Shown here piece after piece: positions 34,300 to 45,396 of a stretch of DNA of 64,000 bases. Each line of letters starts with the position of its first letter. The first letter of the stretch is position 1. The DNA comes from Clarkia xantiana subsp. parviflora (taxonomy: Eukaryota > Streptophyta > Magnoliopsida > Myrtales > Onagraceae), in NCBI GenBank assembly GCA_036873135.1, contig JAPTYO010000010.1:15097134-15161133 (forward strand), written 5' to 3'. The position numbers and the translations under genes were made by a program. The notes below the pieces were generated by a model. That model worked only from the letters and a program-made list of their open reading frames with translations. It had not been told where the DNA came from and made no database searches.

Positions 34300-35040
34300 T
34301 TTCTAGATAGTTGACATTTCCCCCACTTAAAACTAAACCACATTGGATTGTTCAGGTCTCTGCTATCACAATTCTAGGAACCGAGTGACTATTAAGACCG
34401 ATTTTAAGGGAGTGATGATCTGTGTATAGAGCTGCACTGAAACAGAAAATATCTAGCAGATATCTGGTACTAGGGATAATGACAGGATCCTTTACGAAGA
34501 ACAATAAGAAGGTCGATATCAAAGAGTTGAGGTGTTGGGAGTGTGGAAGGAACTTGGGGAGTCTTTGTAGGATCAGTTAGTTTTCTAGGAGATGGTGGGA
34601 ATTCTGTGGTTTGATCAGGTCCAACATAGGATGTACGAGTTTCATTCTCTTGTATGGTTTGAACTAAGTTAGTATTAGCATGAAGAGTCTTATATTCCTA
34701 ATTTGAGTATATACATGATCATGTATATATCATGAGTAATAGAAGGCGAAATAAGTGCATTATTAGTTAGTGAGCCATCATGCTCGAGTGAAGAAGAGCC
34801 AATTTGAACCTCTGGATATGGAAAAATAGTCATGATAGATGGATAATTACTAGGCAAACTAAGTTTAGATATGAAAAAAATTGTACAAACTACATAAAAA
34901 ATTGTGTTTATAACAACAATAACATTTTGACTTCGAGAATAGCCCACAAAATTTACAGTGGAGGGACTTTGAGCATAAAAAAATATAACTCGGTTCTTGT
35001 GAGAGTAAGGAGTGGTATCACCGGAACCGTAAACATTATT
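34300..35040 (-). pseudogene. Highly degenerate copia fragment (integrase-RT spacer)
   Basis: The - strand reads FVGYSRSQ (about 34920-34947), as at the end of copia integrase, and further on DPTKTPQVPSTLPTP and LFDIDLLIVLRKGSC (about 34480-34575), as in the RT N-terminal linker. Multiple stops and frame changes. No LTR assigned. Confidence 0.55.
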
Positions 35041-35078
35041 TAAGAAAGAAGCTAAGCTAGCGATGCCATCTATGATCA

Positions 35079-35560
35079 GGGCCGGCCCAAGGGTAAAGCA
35101 ACTAAAGCTAGGGTTTTAGGCCTCCACTTATTGAGGGCCTCATATTTATAGGTATCTCAATAGTGGGCCTAGTGTTAAAAAAAAAAATGGACGTCTATAG
35201 CATTTAAGGTTGTAACGAACTAATAAAATAAAGATTACCTAATAAATTAAATCATTAATGTTGGCATCAGATTTATAAGTATTTCAATAGTGAGCCTAAT
35301 GATGAAAAAAAAAATAATAGACATCTATAGAATTTAAGGTTGTAATGAACAAATAAAATAAATATTGAAATGTTGGCTATGACATTTTTGGTCATGTCCA
35401 AATTCTATATTGAGATGGAAAAAATATAATTTCTATACTAATTTAATAAATTCTTAGAAATAATTTTAATCAACCACCTAAATAACTAGACAAAAAAAAC
35501 TCATCTAATTAATTAGAGATAGTATTAATTTAAAAGAGCGTAAAATCTTGCAACTAGATA
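35079..35560. repeat. Anonymous repeat with about 120-bp tandem units
   Basis: Begins CAGGGCCGGCCC, typical of a plant DNA-transposon terminus, though the partner end was not found. Two units (about 35147-35220 and 35270-35365) share TTTATAAGTAT/TTATAGGTAT, TCAATAGTG and ATCTATAGAATTTAAGGTTGTAA. Confidence 0.45.
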
Positions 35561-35705
35561 GTGAATAATGACTGCCATGCTTGCCTTAGTTTCACTTTCC
35601 CTAAGATTATGAATGGCTGCCCTTTTGCCATAGGCGCCACCCTTCCTTCAGTTTCAAGATTGTAGAGCCAGGTATGAAGATTATCCGTTTATCGACCAGC
35701 TGTGA
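35561..35705 (+). pseudogene. Gnk2 C-terminal relic
   Basis: Not part of any long frame. It reads NDCHACLSFTFPKIMNGCPF then AIGATL, and after a frame change LQFQDCRARYEDYPFID followed by TGA at 35703-35705. This covers domain cysteines 3-6 (C-X2-C, C, C) and the conserved QDCR.RYE.YPF tail. The first half of the gene, its signal peptide and promoter are missing. The retained Glu of RYE matches the family. It shows the cluster once had at least five members. Confidence 0.8.
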
Positions 35706-37476
35706 CGATTCAGATCACTTGAGACAGTACAGCTGCACTTATTAGCTAGTATGTACGTATGTATATATATATGTTCAAGTTTCATTTTAATATTGGAACG
35801 ACTGGCTGGCTTGATATATCTATGGTTATATGGATTGCTACTACACATATACTAGTTGTTCATGCATGCGCATATTTTGAAATTTTCTTTTGTAATAATT
35901 TATTTCATCTAGTAGAATATATTATTTAGAACACTGAATTCGATATGGATAATCGCAATATCAAAGACAATATAACGTTTGACAGCATTAATTGCGTCAA
36001 ACTTTTACTATACCCAAACAACACATGGACATCATGTAGGGAAGCTTCTTCTAACTTGATGCTAAGAAGATCATTTGTGGGACTTTTGGAACTTATAAAG
36101 ATAGCCACAAGCTTACATTGTTTGCTTATCATTATTAGAATTCAGTAGTATCTGCTCCACCTTACTTTAGTTATTGCTAATTCGCCTCTTAATTATGACC
36201 CTAACTAATGTAGGACTTGGCTTAGAGGAAAACTAATGTCTAGGACTTGGGTTAGAGGAAATCTCCATCGTCGTCACGTCATCGCTATTGCCGTCATGTC
36301 ATCATCATACTAATGACTAATCATCGCTTGGAGAAACTGTTATTATTCAACATCACTAGTGATCCCCAAGCAACGAGGTCGTATAAGTCACCAATTTCAC
36401 ACCAACTAATTATAGTTGGTCAAATAAACTTAAGCAATTAGATTTAACCACATGTAAGTATGGAGATTCAAGGGTGATTAATAAGTCGGTTCATGGCATT
36501 GAATTTGTTCAAGACTAGCCAGAAGCCTATAAATACATCGTCTACTTAAACTTCTTATATACATACAATTCATTCTACAATTCAGTTATAGTTTACCTGT
36601 CTGTCAGATTCTGACTTAAGCTTCAAAGGGGAATCTCTGGAGCCAATCCTGGTCCATTCCTTTTATGTAGGTCCAAAAACGTGAGTGGTCAAGCTCAAGT
36701 TCGCATGTAGGACTCCATGATCCAACAATCCCTGCACGGCACATATTCCGAGGTGGCTTGGTAAGTATATATTGATAAATAATTATGATAATATTTGATA
36801 TTATAGAAGTGATTAATCAAATTCATTGAATCTATTCGTCATTTAGTGTAACCATTTCTAGTAAATTGAAGATTGAAACGCTTCATTGTGGAGTCTCTTC
36901 TTCTACTGACTATCGATTACAATGATATCGTCAATGTGGGTTGCTTAGGGTGTTTGACTTAGTCTCTCTTTCAGAATTATTATTATTATTATTATTATAA
37001 TATAGTGATGTCTACATGTACACGCCGCCCGAGGTATCTTTGTATAAGTGTACAAAATAATATATTATTTGATGAAATCATAGCAATCAATTTATTACTT
37101 ATATTATTTTGATGTATTGATTAATTGAATTTTTCAAAAAAAAACAAATATGACAAAGGTGAATACCAAACACACAGAAAAAAATCTTATCAATCCGAAA
37201 TTATTAGGATTTAATATATTTCGCCGATTGAATACATATTTGGTCGATAAATACACTATTTATCGACCAAATCTGTATTTTGGTCGGTAAATGTAATGAA
37301 ACTGCTGACAGAATACATTTTAACAGAAAAGAATGAGCTTGAAAAAAAAAATTAAACTTATAAAATATTAATTTACAAGTTTACATATAGTATTTCTTTG
37401 AAAAAGAAAAAAAGAAACTAAAATATAAGTTTCAAATTTTACGGATATTATTTTGTCGAAAAGAAAAAATTAATAT
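35706..37476. other. Intergenic, no gene recognised
   Basis: A TATAAATA at about 36529 followed by CTGACTTAAGCTTCAAAGG-like sequence (36610) resembles the R/U5 part of gypsy-type LTRs, but no second LTR was found. Also simple ATT repeats at about 36978. Confidence 0.35.
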
Positions 37477-37792
37477 TTGGATGTAAGTGAGAATATATTT
37501 CATGTATTCTCACATAATTATGAGCTTACAATCTCACTAGCTATTCTATATAATACCAGATTGCTTTCGCTATTTCGAACTGACAGCATTAATGTTAAAG
37601 TCCTTCCTAAGGAGGTTTCTTTAATGGAATTCGAAAATGATTTGTATTGGGAATACAACTCGCTTTATCAGTTAATCCAACCAGCCATAGATAATTAAGA
37701 ATAGATTTGTTGATATTATATATTGTTGCTATATATGTCAGAATGGTAGCTCACTTCTTAAACTCTAACAATATTCCAAATTAATATTAATA

Positions 37793-37825
37793 CTAGTTAT
37801 TTCCGCGCGTGCGTTGCATGCACAT
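37793..37825 (-). mobile_element. Helitron 3' terminus (element extends rightwards)
   Basis: - strand: GTGCATGCAACGCACGCGCGG, AAATAA, CTAG (37793-37796), then host T. The 5' end was not located. The same terminal sequence (TTAGAAATATG...GCATGCA...AATAACTAG) occurs at 59073, so both belong to one family. Confidence 0.6.
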
Positions 37826-38059
37826 ATTTCTAATTATTCCGGTTAAATTTATTTCAGAACATCCCTAATGTGCCAACTGCCAAACGTTATAGGCATCCTA
37901 TGCACACGTGAACATCATGACAAGCCGTAACTGGTAAAGAGCAAGGTATGTGTCGATTCCAACATTGATAACCAATTTTATAGGAACATCTAGCTGTTAC
38001 ACGAAGCTTACAGATACTCAACATAGTGCCACGATCTCTTTAAATATAATAAGAGTACT

Positions 38060-38456
38060 TAAATTTCTTAACGTGCCACTGCTAAAACCAACTGACCTTT
38101 TGAAGTGTGAGTGCATTTGAGTCTAAAACTTCCATTTTATCTACGATAGCTCCATTGATGGCCATGATTGCCTTGTGGATTTCACTTGCATTCCTCTTTT
38201 TCTTTACTGATTGTTCCTTCGAGCTCAAGAACAGCTCTTCAGAAGGGACATAAGGGACCGGAAGTCACCACTTATCCAATTTATGACGAACCACTTTCCA
38301 AAAAGATTCTGAACGGCTAAAACTCGAAGGCACGATCCCACTTTCCTGTCCACGACTTGTTTTATTGCCTTGCTCTCTAAAATACATGTCATTTTCTTGT
38401 ATATTCTTACAAGAAGCATCACATCGAGCATCAATAAGTCGAAACCATATATACAT
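38060..38456 (-). pseudogene. Unidentified gene fragment (two exon-like blocks)
   Basis: The - strand block 38265-38456 reads WFRLIDARCDASCKNIQEND then REQGNKTSRGQESGIVPSSF, and a second block (about 38095-38225) reads KKRNASEIHKAIMAINGAIV and ends in a plausible donor AAG|GTCAGT. The composition is protein-like and more GC-rich than its surroundings. I do not recognise the protein. It lies upstream of, and in the same orientation as, the Helitron end at 37793, so capture is possible. Confidence 0.35.
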
Positions 38457-38984
38457 ACATTAAGATGGTAAAAGATGCCATATGTTGATACATTAAGATG
38501 GTAAAAGATGACATTTCACCAAGTTATTGTATTGCCTCCATTTTCCGGTCATGCAAGTTTGCAATCTGTCTGAATGAACTCAATGTAATCTTTAACCGAC
38601 AAGAGATAAGTCATTTATCTTCTGCACATTCCCTTCTTCCCTGGCTTCAAAGGCTCTACCTTTAAGTTAGCGCAAATACATTGTTGCACAAAAGGATACA
38701 AATTTCGTGCATTACAGTTAGAAAATCGATCAACGACGATTAATAATAATGGATGAAAAAAAATACAACTAACATGGCCAACTCTTCTTATCATTAAGAG
38801 ACTGCTTCTTCAGAAGAATAGTTATTCAGTCACTCTTCTTCATTTCAATACCTATAAGAGATATTCTAATTCAATTTCAGTAAAAATATATTTCCGATAA
38901 TATTAAATATTGAATACATAGGAATAATATGCTAGCGACAAACAATATCATCTGACGCGAGTTCTCAAGTGGAGATGTGGCGCG

Positions 38985-39679
38985 TAGGGCCGACAATGGT
39001 GCGGTGAAAATCAAATAACCATTGTTATTCGAACCATTTACCGTAATGGTTAACCGCACCATTATGGTGAGGGGCGGTTATGGTGATGAATCTTGTAACC
39101 GCAATGGTTATGGTTATGGTTATGGTATTCAATCCATAACCGCGGTTATAACCATCACATCTATATATATAATATTAATACATATATTACTAATACTTAT
39201 ATTGTTATATATACGTTATTATTATACTTTAATTATAAGTCAAATATTATAATTCTTATTTCGTTCCCTTTCCCACCCACCATTTTTTTTGTCTATGTTT
39301 CTTATTATTAGGTAACCACGATTGGAAGCGATGGTGAATGAGGATCGAAGATCGCAAGTGATAGGTGATTGAAGATGTTTTTTTTTAATTAAGTGAAACA
39401 ATGAAGTTATGTTTAATTTGGATTTCGTGTATGAAACAATGAATGTATGTTTACTTTTCTTGTATAAAACAACGATGTTGTATTAGTTTGAATGATTGTG
39501 GTTAAATGGTTTAATCGTGGTTAAAAACCATGGTTATGGTTATGGTTATGGTATGAAGAATCATAACCGCAGTGGTTATGGTTATGGTTATGGTTATGGT
39601 TATGGTATGAGTGAAAAAAATATGGTATGGTTATGGTATTAGTGCTATTCGCACCATACCCTCACCATCGTCAGCTCTA
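38985..39679. mobile_element. hAT-type MITE, 695 bp, with GGTTAT arrays
   Basis: TIRs TAGGGCCGACAATGGTG and CACCATCGTCAGCTCTA. Perfect 8-bp target duplication GTGGCGCG (38977-38984, 39680-39687). Both ends carry runs of GGTTAT (about 39100-39125, 39530-39606). It interrupts the sequence between the two gene-fragment regions. Confidence 0.88.
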
Positions 39680-39687
39680 GTGGCGCG

Positions 39688-39964
39688 TAAGTTCCCCAGT
39701 ACAAGCTCTATTTGTACTCACCTTGAAACTGCCAAAAAAATGAACTCTCATGTTAAAAATACAAGAAATTCTACCATGAATAGCGCAATGATAAGATACT
39801 AAAATAGCAGAAGTACCGCGAGGGCAGTCCTGCAGTTTGGGAGCAGGAAGTGTCTTTATAAGTTGAGGCTTCTTCTCAATTTCTTTACCAGACTTCAACA
39901 TATGTTTAATAAACCATAATAAGAATGCGACAACTGCAAATATAATAACCAACATAATTCTCAT
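39688..39964 (-). pseudogene. Unidentified gene fragment with N-terminal membrane segment
   Basis: The - strand opens with an ATG at 39962-39964 and encodes a strongly hydrophobic stretch VIIFAVVAFLLWFI (residues about 6-19) followed by basic KHMLKSGKEIEKKP and then LIKTLPAPKLQDCPRG. The frame becomes unconvincing after about residue 52, where an intron could begin. Resembles the start of a type II membrane or signal-anchored protein. Family not recognised. Confidence 0.3.
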
Positions 39965-41389
39965 ATACAGACAAGATGATGCATTTACTTAAAGTATTGT
40001 TAGTGCTGACTATGAATCTGCAGACTGAAATGCTGATGAGTGAACTGATGTACGGTATTCAACCATCATCTAAAGGCACATAAGAAGAATCATTTCATAT
40101 AAATACTAATCAAATTCAGTATATATATATGTTATATGTAATGAAATTCCTATAATTTTCTATAACCATTTCTCCCATTAATTTGAGATATATAAACAAA
40201 CCAAAACAGTAGCATGGTCGAACTGAACACAAGGATACCCATTTTGCAAGTCTGTACCAACACAAGGGGTGGAGAAGAACAACCAATTACCTTTTATTTC
40301 ACTCAGAGTCAACATAATTATATGGGAGACCACCAGATCGAGATTGCTGGTGCGCCAACACAATAAAAAAGAGACCATCATGATGAGGTTGCTGTGACGA
40401 ACAGATCGGCAGATTTACTGATCGGTGCTGAATCTGCTGATTTTATCAAACTTCCTGCCACCTTTATTTTTGGTAATACTGCCACCTAATTTGGTACATA
40501 CACGCCACTCTTCTGCGCGTTCTACTATATATCAAAGATTCGAAGGTCACCACTAAAATAAAGCCAAAAAAAAAAAAAAACATGTAATTGTTATTTTACA
40601 AACCCACATACATTTGACACACGAAATTGTACTAATATTTATTCTCCGTGTCTGAAGTCCTCTTCTAATGAAATTGCTTTTTAAATGCTTTTTGAAGGTT
40701 CGAGAAAAAAATTATTTTGAAGGGAAACTTCTATTAGGTTGTACATAATATACTACCATTAATTATCTGCACTGCACTATAACAGACAATAGTGAACATT
40801 TAGTAGAATATATGCCCACATTAGCATTTATAATTCATTGGCTAAATTTGATGGAGACATGGACAAACACAGGGTACATGACCAATTTTCCCTATACCTA
40901 AGATGTATAAGAAACACTGAATCGCAAATTGACAAAGGATTTCCTAAAAGTCGGCCGTCAAAAGAACCTTAAACAATTTGTAAAATGACAGATTCTTTGG
41001 GGGCATGGATCAGTTACATTACTCTTTGAATTTAAAAAAAAAAAAAAAATTGTACCCGACTTTACCAACATCCCACTTGTTATGGAATCACTGGTGGTAT
41101 TAAAGTTTGGTTCATGATAAACACACATCTGCGTGACGACAATTTCTTGCAAACAAACATCCTCAACCCTTTGATTTCTTTTAGTGTACACATTCTCATG
41201 TTCACCTTTATCTCAAGTTACGTTCTTGTATTTGAAAGTGGTCTCCTCTTCATCACTACAAAATTACTAATTGATACAAAATTTCAAAGGAAAAAAATAT
41301 AAGGTACGAAGTCGGTTTCATCAAGCACCTAGAAGTCAGTTATGCAAGGGAGCGGATCATCGGGTGAATTAACATTCTAGCATAACCAT
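39965..41389. other. Mostly anonymous sequence, possible exon traces on -
   Basis: A - strand block at 40178-40381 (67 codons, start ATG) is open but unrecognised. Poly-A tracts at 40566-40580 and 41034-41049. Nothing else supported. Confidence 0.35.
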
Positions 41390-41520
41390 TTGTTACAGAA
41401 TTTAGAAATTCTCGAAATTGAACAAATTACCAGAATAGAAGACCCTCTCTGAGACTCTGACGAATTGGATGCAGTTACATAATTTAGAAATTCGCGAAAT
41501 TGAACAAATTACCAGACGAG
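41390..41520. repeat. Short direct repeat, about 75-bp period
   Basis: AATTTAGAAATTC(T/G)CGAAATTGAACAAATTACCAGA occurs twice (about 41400 and 41480), each followed by CTCTCTGA...GACGAATTGGAT. Confidence 0.75.
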
Positions 41521-41949
41521 AATACCTACCTCTCTGACGAATTGGATCTGATGCAGTACCAGCAGAGGTCGAAGGTGGCCAGCCGAACAACAACGGTGAC
41601 CAGTGGCGTACGGGTTGCTTCTTGGTGTGGCTGATTGCGGACTGCAGGTAGCAAAGGATTGGGCGCGGTGGGTAGCGACGTTCGGGTGGGGACTGGTGGA
41701 GAGTGTGAGCGGAGGGGGTAGAGAGTTTGATAAGTCGCTACTTTATTTTCGCGGTATTGTTGATGTTGAGACTGAAGGGCAAACCGGTTTATCACGGTTT
41801 GGTCTGAATATATATTAGACAAGGCCATAAATGTACCCTTTTATGAGAAGTGTCTTTTGGGGTGAGGACACTTCACAAATTATATATCGGTAAAAAAATA
41901 TAGTAAATAGTTAAGAAACTCTTTTTTTTTCTTTTGCCGTGGTTATGAA

Positions 41950-42304
41950 ACTCTCTTAATTAGATTTTTTGTCCGCCGAACAGATTGAAACATGAAAATG
42001 ATAAGGAGACGAAGATTTTATTAGCTCTGATAATCACAAAAACAAGGGTTCTTATGAGGAACAACCTAAGTAGTAGCCGAAGAAAGCTAGATTAAATAAA
42101 ATATACTTTTTCTTTTCTTCTAGTCTAATCTGCCGAGCGAATCATAGGATTAAGAAAGATAATTATTAAGATTTTAGCTCTGATAATAACAAATTATTAA
42201 GATTTTAGCTCTGATAATAACAAGAACAAGGCTTTAATATTTCCCATTTATATACCAAGTAATGCAAAGAAATCAGATGGAATAGTATACAGAAAATTTG
42301 CAGC
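41950..42304. promoter_or_regulatory. Gnk2-3 upstream region (shared with Gnk2-4)
   Basis: Matches 52170-52492 in blocks (TTTTGTCCGCCGAACAGAT, CAACCTAAGTAGTAG, CTGCCGAGCGAATCA, CCCATTTATATACCAAGTAA). TATA box TTTATATA at 42247-42254, about 50 bp upstream of the ATG. A 32-bp direct repeat (ATTATTAAGATTTTAGCTCT...) lies at about 42160-42225 and is absent from Gnk2-4. Confidence 0.65.
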
Positions 42305-42718
42305 ATGCATACATATTATAATTTGAACAAATTATTTGCAGCTGCTGCGATTATCAGTACTGTACAATGTATTTATTTCTTCGTCGCAGTCACCGGTTCC
42401 CACGCGAATGGACCCGACATTAGCCTAGTTTACAGAATCTGCAACGGCGAGAGTGCTAGCGCAGCATTTTTCGTACACACATATGAAACGTTATTAAGCT
42501 TAATTAATAATACACCGAATACGGGATATGATTACTACTTCACGTTTATTGATGCGCATGGTCATGCAGCGTGTAATGGGATGATAGCAAAAGATGACTG
42601 CAAAGCTTGTCTGAGTTCCGCCAGAGATCAAAACTGTCAACCCGCAAGAATAGGTGCTCAGATTCAGCTTAAAGATTGTAGAATCCGGTACGAGAATTAT
42701 CCGTTTGTAGAAACATAA
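42305..42718 (+). CDS. Gnk2-like single-domain secreted protein (Gnk2-3)
   Basis: 137 residues, intronless. The N-terminus is hydrophobic to about residue 34 (FFVAVTGSHA, probable cleavage before NGPD). Domain cysteines at 46, 90, 99, 102, 111 and 125; C-X8-C-X2-C at 90-102. Mannose-contact Asn47 and Glu130 kept, Arg replaced by Gln119. The tail NYPFVET ends the domain, with no extra region, as in secreted antifungal members. It is the closest relative of Gnk2-4 (promoter and coding sequence recently duplicated). It appears fully intact. A complete copia element sits 207 bp beyond its stop. Function inferred from the family. Confidence 0.9.
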   Translation: MHTYYNLNKLFAAAAIISTVQCIYFFVAVTGSHANGPDISLVYRICNGESASAAFFVHTYETLLSLINNTPNTGYDYYFTFIDAHGHAACNGMIAKDDCKACLSSARDQNCQPARIGAQIQLKDCRIRYENYPFVET

Positions 42719-42920
42719 TGACATACTACTTTATAATTTTATTGTCCGTAGATGTTATATATCATATACGTGTGCAGATCGGGCTACACAGTTACTTATC
42801 TCCAGATTATATGTAAGCTGTGTTGATACAGAGGTAAACTTTAATATTCTGAAATATATAGGAAAAATGTTCAAATAATTTTTAATCGTTAATCAAGATA
42901 TAGTTTATCACCAATAACAT

Positions 42921-42925
42921 GTATG
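42921..42925. repeat. 5-bp target duplication GTATG, left
   Basis: Exact match to 48211-48215. Confidence 0.9.
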
Positions 42926-43270
42926 TGTTGAGTTTTGGGCCCTGGTGGTGTTCGAGTTGGGCTCCTGATCCGCAAGCTGGATACTCCTGAGCTATGTTAT
43001 TATGCTTGGTGCTTTCTGTTATTACTTTTTGTTTGTGGACTGAGTTGTTATTTTTAAGTTGTACAGACTAAAATAGTTTAGGTCCTTTTTTGGCGTCTAT
43101 GAAACTTTGGTGGTCTTTTTGGCCAAGTTGTAATTTCTCACACCATTTAAGGTCTGAGATACAGGAAGAGGGGCACCACATGAAGGAACTGCCCCTGAGA
43201 CGCCTGGAATTCCTTCTCCCTTTTCCTTCTGCTAGGGTTTCAGTTCTTCGCTTCGCTACTAGATTTTAGA
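42926..43270 (+). repeat. 5' LTR
   Basis: Starts TGTTGAGTTTTGGG, ends CTAGATTTTAGA. The 3' end is not the usual CA, but both LTRs agree. Confidence 0.92.
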
Positions 43271-43282
43271 TGGTATCAGAGC
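43271..43282 (+). other. Primer-binding site (iMet tRNA)
   Basis: TGGTATCAGAGC, perfect consensus, immediately after the 5' LTR. Confidence 0.92.
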
Positions 43283-43426
43283 TTTCCGGCGAGACTCCAT
43301 CTTGTCTTTTCGATCCTAAGTCCACCTTCTGATGTTCCGATCGCGATACAGAAGAGATCTCTGAGACGAAGCGACGTTTCAGTTTCCACTTGCTACGTCT
43401 CTTGACGATCCTTACATTCCTTCAAG

Positions 43427-44140
43427 ATGCCGAGCGAGATCGAGGAATCGTATGCAGGAAAGTCCGTTTCCACAGATCTGACGAGTAAGGAATATCGCGA
43501 CGCCATGGCTACGGTAGATTCGTTTCACCCTCTCTTCTTGCATGCTATTGATAATCCGTCTGTTCGCATGACTCCGATCGTTCTTACTGGCCAAGAGAAC
43601 TACGCGAAGTGGAGTCGTGCGATGCGTTTTCTCTTGACTGGAAAGAACAAATTTGGCTTCGTTACTGGTTCTTGTATAAGGAGTAGTTTTGATCCTGTTT
43701 TTCATGAAATGTGGGATCGTTGCAACGCTGTTGTCTTTGGTTGGATCATGAACTCTATATCTGAGGATTTGGCTAGCTCTATTATGTACTCAGAGGATGC
43801 TCTCACTGCTTGGAGAGATTTGCGTCAAAGATTTTTAAAGGCCAACGGTTCGAGAACATACCAACTCCACAGAGAGATTGTTATGACTCGTCAGAACTTA
43901 GACTCCATTTCGGTTTTCTTTACCAAGCTGAGACTCCTCTGGGCTGAATTTGACTCTATTTGCGATTTGCCTCATATTTCTGGTGATGATTTCAAGAAGC
44001 ATATTGATCATAAGGACAACCTTAGGTTGTTCCAATTTTTGATGGGGCTCAATGATAGTTATTCCAATGTGAGGAGCAACTTGTTATTATGGGATCCCCT
44101 TCCAACTGTCAATCAGGCCTACAATCTCCTCATTCAATAG
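43427..44140 (+). CDS. Copia Gag, capsid part
   Basis: A 237-codon frame from ATG, with the plant copia Gag pattern: LTGQENYAKWSRAMRFLL near residue 45, GWIMNSI, AWRDLRQRF, and a C-terminal FLMGLNDSYSNVRSNLL. It would form the virus-like particle. The frame closes with TAG at 44138-44140. The zinc-knuckle part lies beyond, in 44141-44480, so the protein is truncated. This is a transposon protein, not a host gene. Confidence 0.85.
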   Translation: MPSEIEESYAGKSVSTDLTSKEYRDAMATVDSFHPLFLHAIDNPSVRMTPIVLTGQENYAKWSRAMRFLLTGKNKFGFVTGSCIRSSFDPVFHEMWDRCNAVVFGWIMNSISEDLASSIMYSEDALTAWRDLRQRFLKANGSRTYQLHREIVMTRQNLDSISVFFTKLRLLWAEFDSICDLPHISGDDFKKHIDHKDNLRLFQFLMGLNDSYSNVRSNLLLWDPLPTVNQAYNLLIQ

Positions 44141-44480
44141 GAAAGTCAAAAGGGGATCTCTTCTGACATTGCTGGTTCTGCTGATCTTATCTCTGGTAAT
44201 GTAGTTGACAAGAATGAAAAGGCCAGGGGAAAACCTAACCTTGAGTGCAGTTTCTGCCATAAGAAAGGACACGGATATGAACATTTTTTTGCTTGAGGAT
44301 GTGATTTCTGTGGCAAGAAGGGGCATGCTAAGGACAACTGCTTCAAGAGCAAGGAACAACAGATGAGTAAAGGAATCCAGACTAAGGCAAACATAAGTGG
44401 ATTTGCAACCCCTGAAGAGGAAGGTAGTCTATCTGGTGTTGGCCCATCTGAATCACCTTTACCAAGGAGCAATTTGAGAG
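44141..44480 (+). pseudogene. Gag nucleocapsid part, two zinc knuckles, interrupted
   Basis: In frame with Gag beyond the stop are CSFCHKKGHGYEH and CDFCGKKGHAKDNC, two CCHC-type knuckles (about 44248 and 44300). A TGA at 44294-44296 lies between them, next to a run of seven T. Confidence 0.75.
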
Positions 44481-44484
44481 ATTC

Positions 44485-45396
44485 TTGCACACCATGGGAG
44501 CTGTTGGTAGGACTGCCCCAGTAGCAGGTGCTGCCACTACTTCCACAGAGGCAATTGTTGATAAGTCTCGTATATCTTTATACACTTCCTCACATGATTT
44601 GCATGATAATTGGATTTTAGATACAGGGGCTACTAATCACATGTGTGCTATGAATGATTGGCTCATTGATTTGAATTCTGCTTTTGGAAATAAAGTTTTT
44701 TCGCCAAATGGTGATTTTTCCAACATTAAAGGAATTGGGAATTATCTTTTTAACAAGGATAAAAGGTTGTCTAATGTTATGTATGTCCCTGATTTTAAAT
44801 ACAATTTGCTATCTGTTTCCAAGTTAACCAGTGAACATAACTGCATTGCAACCTTTTACCCAAATTTTGCCATTCTGCAGGACATCTCAAATGGGAAGGT
44901 CTTGGGGACTGGGAGTGAAAGCATGGGGCTATATTTTTTCAAATCTTGTACAGGTGCTGGACCTTTTACTAGTAGTGTTGTTGATAATAAGTCCTTCATG
45001 TGGCACAAACATTTTGGACATGCATCTTTAAAGGTTTTGCAGCACTTAGACAGTATGTTCTTTTCTGAACACAAATGTGGTTCTTTTGACAATTGTGAAA
45101 TATGTCCCAAAGCAAAAATAATAAGAAATCCTTTTCCCAATTCTGATTCCAGAGCAGATACTATACTTGACCTAGTGCACTGTGATGTGTGGGGACCCTA
45201 TCACTCCCCAACTCATTATGAAAAAAGATATTTTCTGACCTTGGTGGATGATCACTCTCGTTTTACTTGGATACACTTGATGCAATTCAAGTCTGACGTT
45301 TCTGTTGTTTTGAGATCTTTCATTGCTAGAGTAGAAAATCAATTTGGGAAGTGTGTTAAATGCTTTAGAACAGATAATGGAGGTGAATTTTTTTAA
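44485..45396 (+). CDS. Copia Pol: protease, GAG-pre-integrase and integrase core (partial)
   Basis: Protease active site WILDTGATNHMC at about residues 43-54. GAG-pre-integrase/HHCC zinc finger MWHKHFGHAS ... CEICPKAK at about 171-213. Integrase core follows with D of LVHCDVWGP, and the second D of FRTDNGGEF. The frame ends at 45396 because a T7 run (about 45388) shifts it. The downstream part continues in another frame. The upstream start is nominal, since Gag-Pol is a single polyprotein in copia. Confidence 0.85.
   Translation: MHTMGAVGRTAPVAGAATTSTEAIVDKSRISLYTSSHDLHDNWILDTGATNHMCAMNDWLIDLNSAFGNKVFSPNGDFSNIKGIGNYLFNKDKRLSNVMYVPDFKYNLLSVSKLTSEHNCIATFYPNFAILQDISNGKVLGTGSESMGLYFFKSCTGAGPFTSSVVDNKSFMWHKHFGHASLKVLQHLDSMFFSEHKCGSFDNCEICPKAKIIRNPFPNSDSRADTILDLVHCDVWGPYHSPTHYEKRYFLTLVDDHSRFTWIHLMQFKSDVSVVLRSFIARVENQFGKCVKCFRTDNGGEFF

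Noticed and set aside
36500..36770. Gene promoter and first exon suggested by TATAAATA at 36529
   Set aside because: Downstream sequence has no coding frame and resembles an LTR R/U5 region; without a second LTR it is left unassigned.
39541..39606. Interstitial telomere repeat
   Set aside because: The unit is GGTTAT, not TTTAGGG, and the array sits inside a hAT MITE with a perfect 8-bp target duplication.
41526..41828. 100-codon - strand Pro/Ser/Thr-rich ORF and 71-codon + ORF opposite
   Set aside because: No motif or splice context; composition typical of a GC-richer leader or spacer.
43271..43282. tRNA gene suggested by tRNA-complementary sequence
   Set aside because: Only 12 nt complementary to initiator tRNA 3' end; it is a retroelement primer-binding site.
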